Below, in pieces: positions 59,701 to 64,000 of a stretch of DNA of 64,000 nt. The position numbers and the translations under genes were made by a program. Each line of letters starts with the position of its first letter. Position 1 is the stretch's first letter. The notes under the pieces were generated by a model, which worked only from the letters and a program-made list of their open reading frames with translations, did not search any database and was not told where the DNA came from. The stretch is taken from NCBI RefSeq assembly GCF_018320785.1, contig NC_054877.1:33502151-33566150 (forward strand), in the 5' to 3' direction. This stretch comes from Cheilinus undulatus (Eukaryota > Chordata > Actinopteri > Labriformes > Labridae).

Positions 59701-62393
59701 GGGGGTTTTGTTTTCACAGATGAACTGCACAGGGGACGCCACCGCAGACCGTCTGTCAGCTCAGTGCTATGGAAGTGTGGCAGGCCGCCCTGTGGAGGTA
59801 CGAGTCTTTCGCTCCTATAGACCACACAGCAGGCTCTGCTATGGTCTATCGCTTACTCATTTTAGCCTCAGTGCTAAAGCTAAAAGTTGTTTCAATCCCA
59901 ATGGTCAAAAGGAGTTCAGAGGTAACTTCACTCATTCTTCTGAGCTGCTGCTGACACATCTGGGCGTGCCATCTAATTCTAGTCTCAGGCTCCTGCTCCG
60001 GCCTGGACCTCATAGATGGGCCCTTGGGATTGAAACAATCGTTGACTCTTGGAAAATTGACTTAAATCTTGGACTGCGGCTCGAGAGGCCTGGGCTGTTT
60101 GGCTGGCATGGGCTGCTTGAGTTTGGGACCAGTGGGATTTCTCACAAGGCAGAGGTGATTGGCCGGATGAGGTTGGAAAGTTGGTGTCACATCTGGGCAG
60201 ATGTCAGTGTAGCATGGGACTCATTTACTTCAAGTCTGTTAGTTTCAGCCCTATGTAAAGGGTCTGGGAAGCTAATGTGGGTGCAGGTTCAGAGAGCTGA
60301 GGGGGGTCTGTTACAAAAAACTTCTTTAACCTTAAATGGACAAACAGGGAAAGATGGACTCAAATGTTCTTTGGATTTTGAAAACAAGGACGATACATTG
60401 CAGTGTCTATTGTCAATATTCCTGAAGGACCAAAGAGCTGAAATAGATGTGACCCTAGAGCATCACTGGACCTCTCTTGCCTCAATTGTCCCAAACAGGA
60501 TAGACATCCAGGGGTGGGGTCAGCTCAGTGAAACCTCACTCTCTAGTAGTGGTCAAATCTCATTCAACACCCACTCTGCCCACATCAACATGACAGCTGC
60601 CTGGGAGCCGTCCACCTCTGTAAGAATCATGATTCAGCAAAACATGGCGACAGCCGCACAACCCGTGGAGCTAGCTGTTAGCATGTCAGTTGGGACTGGT
60701 CAAGCCGAGTTGAAAATGAAAAGAGATTTGTGCTCAATTCAACTCCTGGGAAAACGACACAGGGGAGGAGAGACCAGGAGGACAAGCTGGAGTTTTGCTT
60801 TCCATCAACGATGTGTCTTACTGAAGGTTAGAGAGGAAACAAGGTATCAGGAAAACTTGTTTCCCAACATAAGGAAAGCAGAAGAAACATCGTCCTCTTG
60901 GAGATGATTCTTGTCTTTCCACCACACCACAAACCGCATTGTTAACACCAATAAAACAATTGAAAGATATTAGTTTTTAATCTTCAGTTCATTTATTGAT
61001 TTGGATCCCCACTACCAAAGTAGCAAACTGCTCTTCATGGGGTTCACAGTTAAATTATAAAATTATAAAATATAAAATGAAAAGTTCAAGTAAAACAGAG
61101 ACAATAATAAAAGTAATACTTGATCAACAGACATACAACAGAATAACAATGCTAACGTGCTAAACAAAGGTGGTAAACATGGTAAATGCTATTTTCATGA
61201 ACTAAACAATCAAGAACAATTGAAACACATATTTTTTTTTCTTTTAAAGAAATTTACAGAAAAAAAATCTGAAATCCTTTTTTCACTTTATCATGATGGG
61301 GTACTGAGTGTAGATTAATTAGAGAATTTTATTTTATTTTCGACTGTAGCATCAGGCTACAACATAACAAAATGCACTATATTTTGATAAAACTTCAATA
61401 AGAAGCCAACTTTAAAACCAATTTCTGAGAACTTCCAAAACTTACTGATAATATTTAAGAAGTGGATTGAAGTTCAGTCCAAATATTTCAGATGATTAAT
61501 AGTGTGCAGATTTGATCTTAAATATCATAGTAAGGAGGTTTTGTGGATCTAGGTTAGCACCTTGGTAGACAGCTACAGTGTGTCAAACTGTCAGCCATAT
61601 CAGCTGTGCAAGTCTGTACATAACTCCTAGCTCTAATATAATCACAAACAACTTTACAAGTACATTTCACCCTGTAAAGTGTGCATGACTTTCATGCAAG
61701 TGATAATGTGGAGTCCTTTGCATTTGAAGTCAGCCACTAGTGGAAGGACTGCAGCTGTTTTGTACTTCAGTTAAAATCAAGAACAGTTATGGTGTGCGAG
61801 AGTTAAAAAAATAAAACATCTTCCTCAACTCCTGTCATTGTATGCTGGACATATTTTTACACAAAAGGTCAGAATAAAACTAAACCAGGTTAAATACCAT
61901 GGCATTATACTGCTGAGCAATACACATTTACATTCTATGTATGAGATTTGATTTGTTTGGTAGATGTGAAAAAAAAAGTCACATTTGTGATCTTTGTTTT
62001 TTTTTAATCATCTCTCTGCAGGATCTTCTGCCATCACAAAACTCAGTTAACATCTCCATCACCCGTTCTGGATGTTCAACAAACCTCAGCTCTGTTCTCC
62101 ATACTGATGAGGAACAGAAAGGCAGCCTTAGTCTGCATTTAAGCTGTGACCCACACCTCAGTCTGAAAGCGGTCCTACAGCACTCTATCGAGGCATTGCA
62201 CACGATGGGATTACCTTCTCATGGAGGATTGATCCTGCATGTTTCAGCTGCACATCCACCTGCTGTGAAGGTTGATGTAGAGCTGGGACGATGTTATCTC
62301 AGGGGAAACTTGGGGAAAACCAGGACTTCCCAGACAGAGGAGGAGGAGTCTTCCTACGCTGTGAATGTAACAAACTACTGTCCTGCTCTACAG
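25217..62393 (+). CDS. ApoB-like large lipid transfer protein (LLTP), 3'-partial
   Basis: Forty-three exons with GT-AG borders and matching phases give 7650 nt, 2550 codons, no internal stop; the gene continues past the window. Residues 1-20 (MAMNLLLPSCHVTLIFLLLH) form a signal peptide. About 25-700 is an LPD_N (vitellogenin-N) lipid-transfer domain aligning best with apolipoprotein B. The rest is beta-rich with about 20 N-X-S/T sites. The family builds or carries lipoproteins: APOB, MTTP, vitellogenin, insect apolipophorin. It is too long for MTTP (about 890 aa), has no phosvitin serine tracts like vitellogenin, and lacks the single giant exon of APOB. I infer a secreted, lipid-carrying apoB paralogue. 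Exons are listed in the block entries. Sure of the superfamily, less sure of orthology. Confidence 0.88.
26924..33846 (+). CDS. LLTP exons 6-13: rest of barrel and helical domain
   Basis: Exons 26924-27061, 27963-28140, 29361-29503, 30252-30355, 32521-32686, 32845-33015, 33127-33279 and 33702-33846 encode residues 162-560. Three apoB-type cysteine pairs keep order and spacing: C168/C188 (FYGTC...KEC; apoB VYGNC...GQC), C215/C229 and C359/C364 (ACGSENC; apoB QCGQPQC). The helical repeats follow: FYVLKSVGNTG and LVAIQAFRRFP match apoB YLILRVIGNMG and KAAIQALRKME, and VRIAAYQQLLRCP matches KRLAAYLMLMRSP. Intron 7 holds a Tc1 copy. Confidence 0.9.
27330..27385. repeat. (ATCA)n microsatellite
   Basis: Imperfect run of AATCAATCAATAAATCAATG units in LLTP intron 6. 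Confidence 0.8.
28158..29304 (-). mobile_element. Tc1-like element, copy B, inside LLTP intron 7
   Basis: The left TIR CAGTGCCTATAAAAAGTATT follows a TA dinucleotide, as Tc1 insertions require. The minus strand carries transposase remnants: VRRLVKEATKTPMTTLKELQ near the start of the protein and FARRHVGDPWSSGRKFFALM before the DDE core. The right TIR is reduced. It sits only 17 bp past the exon 7 donor but leaves the splice sites intact. Confidence 0.78.
30356..32520. other. LLTP intron 9 with GCTAA-rich and MITE-like sequence
   Basis: From about 30950 to 31460 the sequence is rich in TTAGCTAA/GCTAAGCTA words, like 37680-38220. From about 31505 to 31990 it resembles fish hAT-MITE sequence with ATTAATTGCCATTAACT and GATTAATCCCGATTA words. 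No gene. Confidence 0.4.
34283..34445 (-). mobile_element. LINE 3'-tail fragment
   Basis: GGTATAGGCTGAAGCCTGG followed by CCTACTCTTTTTA matches the sequence at 37470-37610 (GGAATAGGCTGAAGCCCAG). Both abut a GTATG/GAATG microsatellite, as is usual for 3' ends of CR1/RTE-type LINEs. Orientation is inferred from the microsatellite. Confidence 0.45.
35050..35545. mobile_element. Probable non-autonomous DNA transposon
   Basis: Starts near CCCGATTCGACATTATCGCG and ends with GTATCGATTTTTTCTCTCACC. The ends are roughly inverted and the segment contains ATATTGCGATATATTGC and ATCGATACTTGG words common to a fish MITE family. No coding frame. LLTP intron 13. Confidence 0.5.
35843..40133 (+). CDS. LLTP exons 14-19: end of helical domain, furin-like loop, C-sheet
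   Basis: Exons 35843-36001, 36107-36225, 36537-36740, 39437-39595, 39689-39873 and 39951-40133 encode residues 561-896. Exon 14 VWSHLTNVLRSEDP matches apoB VASHIANILNSEE. Exon 16 begins like apoB (VDLHVENAEPILKNMFG) and then departs into a polar loop with RTRR at 691-694 followed by Lys, then a Ser run. Exons 17-19 (LFGRRR; LSGYIKPDAHVGLSV) are the sheet region that lines the lipid pocket. Confidence 0.87.
36226..36260. repeat. (ATTTC)n microsatellite
   Basis: Five to six TCATT units directly after the exon 15 donor. Confidence 0.7.
37151..38474. mobile_element. Composite element with about 30-bp imperfect inverted ends
   Basis: ACTCTAACAGACCGTTCATC (37151) is mirrored at the right end by TGGGCGGTCTGTTAGAGT (38457-38474); 24 or so of 30 positions agree. 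Inside lie a LINE-tail fragment with (GAAT)n at 37450-37620, a GCTAA-rich minisatellite at 37680-38220 and a 20-base poly-A at 38368-38387. No transposase. It lies in LLTP intron 16. Confidence 0.5.
37680..38220. repeat. GCTAAAGCTAA-type degenerate minisatellite
   Basis: Reiterated words such as TTAGCTATGTTTGCTAAAGC and GCTAAAGCTAAGTTAGCTA fill the stretch with irregular period. Related GCTAA-rich patches occur at 30950-31460 and 53535-53625 and within the 180-bp array at 6539-7860. Confidence 0.6.
41052..41285 (+). mobile_element. Tc1/mariner end fragment (GAATATCATGAAAA family)
   Basis: CTGAATATCATGAAAAAGTT and TTGTGATTTAATTCAAAAAG match the TIR region of the element at 62660-63800; GGCTTACAGCTCATGAAAA is a family word. 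Only the end survives. Confidence 0.6.
41290..41520 (-). mobile_element. Tc1-like end fragment, copy D
   Basis: GGTGAATATTTATG, CACTTTGACATTAAAGAGG, GCCAACTTATATTGAACGTG and the closing GGTGAATACTTTTTTTATC match the right end of copy A (10512-11879). The left part is missing. LLTP intron 19. Confidence 0.6.
41992..49650 (+). CDS. LLTP exons 20-30: post-LPD_N beta region
   Basis: Exons 41992-42083, 42318-42487, 42607-42760, 42832-42908, 42993-43173, 44988-45143, 45478-45611, 45787-45945, 47329-47512, 48098-48309 and 49462-49650 encode residues 897-1466. TWSKMVGWQLCSNASYPFP parallels apoB SWSVCKQVFPGLNYCTSGAY, but with Gly-Trp rather than the first Cys. Potential glycosylation sites include SNASY, ANITR, SNLTY, KNQSS and HNVSL. 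The exon 25 start is set by phase at 44988; an acceptor-like AG upstream at 44957-44958 would read a stop. Confidence 0.85.
43208..44842. mobile_element. hAT (Charlie-like) element with a Tc1 nested in it
   Basis: Left end CAGGGGTTCTCAACCTTTTC; right end AAAAAGTCTGGACACCCCTA, which inverted reads TAGGGGTGTCCAGACTTTTT. These are hAT-style ends. The interior has a degenerate GTGGCAAAAATGGGTTAAAA minisatellite (44150-44420) and no transposase. It fills most of LLTP intron 24. Confidence 0.6.
43504..44050 (+). mobile_element. Non-autonomous Tc1 element, 547 bp, with TA target duplication
   Basis: A 28-bp TIR (CAGTGCTTAACAAATTTATT, then AGACCACC) is mirrored at the right end with one mismatch, and both ends are flanked by TA. 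A short N-terminal transposase remnant (LGELTENERVCIKALHDAGR, 43950-44010) shows that it is an internally deleted copy. Inserted into the hAT at 43208-44842, so it is younger than that element. Confidence 0.82.
46594..47108. mobile_element. hAT MITE with a perfect 8-bp target-site duplication
   Basis: CCTAAAAG flanks both sides (46586-46593 and 47109-47116). Ends are AAGGGGTGGAAAGTAACT and an inverted GTACTTTTTCCATCTCTG. The interior has TTACTTGAGTGG words typical of this very common fish family. No gene. LLTP intron 27. Confidence 0.8.
47541..47960. mobile_element. Partial hAT MITE of the GGTGGAAAGTAAC family
   Basis: ATAGGTGGAAAGTAACAAAC followed by TACATTTACTTATATTTTTG matches the left end of the element at 46594. 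The right end was not found, so it is truncated or very diverged. Confidence 0.5.
48537..48645 (+). mobile_element. Tc1/mariner fragment (TTAGGTACACCTG family)
   Basis: GTTAGGTACACCTGTTCAGC, GCATTTAGGCATT and GTAGACATGGTC match the MITE at 13030-13362. Only one end survives. Confidence 0.65.
48648..49365. repeat. hAT-type end followed by a degenerate about 40-bp minisatellite
   Basis: GGTGTCAAATTCAAGGCCTG and GGGGCCAAATCCGGCCC are the standard start of an abundant fish hAT-related repeat. From about 48815 the sequence is built from loose copies of CATAATTTTGACTTTTTAT / CATATTTTGACCTTTTAAC. LLTP intron 29. Confidence 0.6.
49651..51973. other. LLTP intron 30, mostly unrecognised
   Basis: A 2.3-kb intron. 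GTGGTTCTCAACCTTCTTCC at about 49767 is a hAT-type end; no partner was found. The remainder is AT-rich with no supported feature. Confidence 0.4.
51974..57149 (+). CDS. LLTP exons 31-41: cysteine-bracketed beta modules
   Basis: Exons 51974-52116, 52571-52730, 52825-52908, 54004-54141, 54344-54460, 54544-54636, 55665-55885, 55960-56153, 56300-56527, 56615-56844 and 56985-57149 encode residues 1467-2057. Alternating polar/hydrophobic strands recur with a motif of the type L-x-H-S...L...P (LSHPFKSKIP, LRHSMAKLFILPP, LSHSSNLLNSTGVP), also present in apoB (LEHKVSALLTP). Pairs of cysteines bracket several modules (CWDPKSN...QEC; CFWSGVEHVC). These are likely lipid-binding amphipathic beta strands. 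Confidence 0.85.
52160..52480 (-). mobile_element. Common teleost interspersed repeat, third copy, inverted
   Basis: Read on the minus strand it gives the family phrases of 15110-15430 (for example AGCTACACCCTGGACTGGTC and GTCACCAGTTAACCTAACG). It abuts the exon 31 donor region without breaking it. Confidence 0.6.
53195..53640. repeat. hAT-like fragment and GCTAA-rich patch
   Basis: GTGAACCACCTGGTGGTCC near 53209 is a hAT-type phrase. TAGCTTCCTTAGCTTTAACT and TTTAGCTACGTAAGC at 53535-53625 are the GCTAA words seen elsewhere in the window. LLTP intron 33. Confidence 0.4.
55028..55245. repeat. Conserved interspersed repeat (AAGGAGGTTATGT...GGCGGAGGTCTGCGC)
   Basis: CGTCAAGGAGGTTATGTGAT, TTGTTTGTTAGCAACAT, GGACGGATTTTGATGAAAT and GGCGGAGGTCTGCGC occur in the order of a repeat that is widespread across animal genomes. 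I cannot name its class. LLTP intron 36. Confidence 0.55.
57200..57702 (-). mobile_element. LINE reverse-transcriptase fossil, left part
   Basis: Read on the minus strand, 57220-57249 gives SVPQRSMLGP, the RT motif G-V-P-Q-G-S-x-L-G-P, preceded by FVQIINNAIYGCTTGKGKSS. Frames are broken. A hAT MITE at 57703 separates it from the second fragment at 58812. Confidence 0.6.
57703..58811. mobile_element. hAT MITE inserted in LINE-derived DNA
   Basis: Left end CAGAGGTAGAAAAAGTACAC and right end TAGTCACTTTCTACCCCTG are inverted relative to each other; AGTAAAAGTACAGTTACT and CTACTCAAGTAAAAGTA are family words. Flanking octamers GTAAAATG and GTTAAGCA may be a diverged target duplication. Length 1.1 kb, no transposase. 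Confidence 0.68.
58812..59450 (-). mobile_element. LINE reverse-transcriptase fossil, right part
   Basis: On the minus strand the DNA around 59270-59305 reads CGVPHGLIFGPS, again the GVPQG-x-x-x-GP motif. Since the motif appears in both fragments, at least two LINE copies, or a duplication, are involved. Confidence 0.5.
59720..62393 (+). CDS. LLTP exons 42-43: the one large exon, and right-edge exon
   Basis: Exon 42 (59720-60826) is 1107 bp, about seven times the mean of the others; exon 43 (62022-62393) is 372 bp. Together residues 2058-2550. The module motif returns as FTHSSELLLTHLGVP (about 2127-2141) and LQHSIEALHTMGLP (about 2478-2491). Sites NCT, NFT, NSS, NMT, NIS, NLS and NVT could be glycosylated. 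Exon 42 reads on 27 codons past its donor before a stop, but the CTGAAG|GTTAGA donor and the in-phase continuation in exon 43 support splicing. The protein does not end in the window. Confidence 0.85.
60980..61110. mobile_element. LINE 3'-end fragment
   Basis: TTTATTGATTTGGATCCCC and CTGCTCTTCATGGGGTTC match the frequent fish LINE tail 'aggatccccattag...cttcctggggtc'. LLTP intron 42. Confidence 0.45.
61225..61390. mobile_element. Tc1-like terminal fragment
   Basis: ATGATGGGGTACTGAGTGTA, GATTAATTAGAGAATTT and GCATCAGGCTACAACATAAC are terminal-region words of a further fish Tc1 family. Only about 165 bp remain. Confidence 0.5.
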
Positions 62394-62659
62394 GTAAAAA
62401 TATCTGTCCTGTCTTAAAGCTTGTGAAAGCTGAATAAACTCACATGTTAAGTTGATAACATTACCTCTTAGTGTGTCAGCACTGGGCAGTTTCTTTCATC
62501 ACAGTAAGACAGCTTTGATTCTTCCCTGTATATTTTAACACATGAATGTAAACACTGTTAGAGGATAGCGTTACAGCTCATTTATCATGAAAACAGAGAA
62601 GAAAAACACAAAGATTGTACAGCTGCAAGACTAGAGCCTTTGTAGGCTTACTATTGGTG

Positions 62660-63800
62660 CATCCCAGAAAATTGGAATATCACGTAAAACTTTATTTTTC
62701 TGTAATTTACTTCAGACAGTTACATTTCCATTAACTCTAGATTCATATCATAAAAAAGTAAAACATTTCAAGACAACAGGGATGAGCTCAGCCTTCAGAG
62801 GATTGTAAAACAAAGCAGATTCGGGAACTTAGGGGAGCTTCACAAGGAGTGGACTGAGACTGGAGTCAGTGGATCAAAAGCCACCAAACACAGACAGGTC
62901 CAGGAAATGGACTACAAGTGTCATGTTTTTAGTGTTGAGCCAATCTTGAACCAAGGACAACAACATAACCTTCTCACCTGGGCTAGGAAAAAAAAGAACT
63001 AGACCATTCAGTGGTCTAAAGTCATGTTCTCAGATGAAAGTACATATTGTATTTCATTAGGAAATGAAGGACCCAGAGTCTGGCGGAAGATCAGAGAGGC
63101 ACAGAAACCAAGGTGCTTGAAGTCCGGTAGTTTTTGGTTTACTGCGCTTTACTATGTCCAGAGTTAACACAGTCAGCTGTCTACTATGAGATTTTAGAGC
63201 ACTTCATGCTCCCATCTGCTAAGAAATTCATGGAGGTTCTGATTTCAAATAGCAGGATTGGCACCTGATCTCTGTGAAACCAAACAACCAGAAACTGGTT
63301 TTCTGACCATAATATTACTGTGCTTGACTGTCCAGCCAACCGGTCTGACCTAAACCTCATAGAGAATCTCTGAAAAGATGTCAAGAGTAGGATGACAGAC
63401 ACCGGACTTAAAATATAGATGAGCTTAAGGCTTCTATCAGATCAACCTGGAGTTCATAACACCCAGCAGTGCCACAGACTGATTGGTTCCATGCCTCATC
63501 AAGTAGATGCAGTCATTTGTGTAAAAGGAGCCACAACTCAATCCTGAATGCAGAAATGAGCATCATTTTCCAGAAGGTCAACATTTATGTTCAATAAATC
63601 CTTTTTTTTCTGGACTGGCGTTTTGTGATATTCTGATATTTTGAGATAGTGATTTTTTATTACTGTGAGCTGTAAGCTGTAATCATCAAGATTTAAAAAA
63701 AAATCTTTGAATGAGATGAATCTGGAATATTTGGACTTTTAACTTCTTGAGTTAAATCACAGGAAAAAAATGAACATTTTCATGATATTCTATTTTTTAT
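62660..63800 (+). mobile_element. Degenerate Tc1/mariner element with recognisable inverted ends
   Basis: Left end AATTGGAATATCACGTAAAAC and the inverted right end (TAGAATATCATGAAAATGTT) correspond, each followed by the TTTTCTGTGATTTA word. The interior has transposase-gene remnants (about 62780-63600) with broken frames. It lies in the intron after LLTP exon 43. Confidence 0.7.
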
Positions 63801-64000
63801 TTGTGCTTGTGTATTGATGAGATAGAAAACTAATCTTTCAGCAGTAGGGGGCAGACATTTATCTCTCAGCTCTGCTTTCTGAGTGCTAACTGAGTGTATT
63901 AGTAATGTTTAGACAGTCCCATTTAGATTATTTTTGATCTTGTTGATTTGATTCTGATCTTACTGATCTTTTTCTTATTTTCTCTGATTATATTGTTTCA
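63801..64000. other. Right edge: intron of the LLTP gene with a CTCF-like motif
   Basis: GCAGTAGGGGGCAG at 63841-63854 (+) differs from the CTCF consensus at one position. No exon is seen after 62393. Confidence 0.35.

Noticed and set aside
60827-60909. Exon 42 read through to a stop as the protein's end
   Set aside because: A donor at 60827 and an in-phase, LLTP-like exon 43 make termination there unlikely, although an alternative short form cannot be excluded.
25217-62393. Calling the gene plain apob, mttp or vitellogenin
   Set aside because: Too long for MTTP, no phosvitin-like polyserine, and exon structure unlike APOB; orthology needs a tree.

Overview
The window looks like nuclear DNA of a teleost (probably percomorph) fish. 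Genes have GT-AG introns, the intergenic DNA is AT-rich, and it is packed with fish-type DNA transposons: Tc1/mariner families with TATAAAAAGTATT-type ends, hAT elements and their MITEs. Two neighbours, the last exon of a C1orf21 homologue and TSEN15, lie in the same neighbourhood in human (1q25), which supports a vertebrate block of conserved synteny.

Layout. 1-4946 is an intron or flank filled with transposon fossils. 4947 to about 5860 is the terminal coding exon and 3' UTR of c1orf21 (+). 6539-7860 is a degenerate tandem array of about 180-bp units. 9056-10114 is tsen15 (-, 4 exons, 147 aa), with a CTCF-type motif just upstream of its start. 10.5-15.9 kb is repeat-rich intergenic DNA with one possible small gene near 13.4-13.7 kb. 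15.96-20.69 kb is probably the long 3' UTR of a KLF9/13-type zinc-finger gene whose two coding exons are 20690-20928 and 23136-23640 (-, 247 aa). A GC-rich stretch near 24.4 kb separates it from a divergent gene that fills the rest of the window.

The main feature is 25217-62393 (+): 43 coding exons whose phases all agree, giving 2550 codons with no internal stop and still open at the right edge. It is a secreted large lipid transfer protein (LLTP) of the apolipoprotein B / apolipophorin type. It has a signal peptide, a complete LPD_N (vitellogenin-N) domain with three apoB-type cysteine pairs, a Ser/Arg-rich loop with an RTRR furin-like site, then about 1850 residues of beta-rich, N-glycosylatable sequence with a recurring H-S...L...G-[VL]-P motif. 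It differs from true APOB because the post-LPD_N part is cut into many small exons, where APOB has one giant exon. It is therefore the best candidate here for a little-described system: an extra, intron-rich apoB-like lipoprotein gene of fish, perhaps processed like insect apolipophorin-II/I.

The introns of this gene hold most of the remaining mobile elements, including a Tc1 nested in a hAT, a hAT MITE with a perfect 8-bp target duplication, and a LINE reverse-transcriptase fossil split by a hAT. No rRNA, tRNA, CRISPR array, LTR element or retroviral fossil was recognised.
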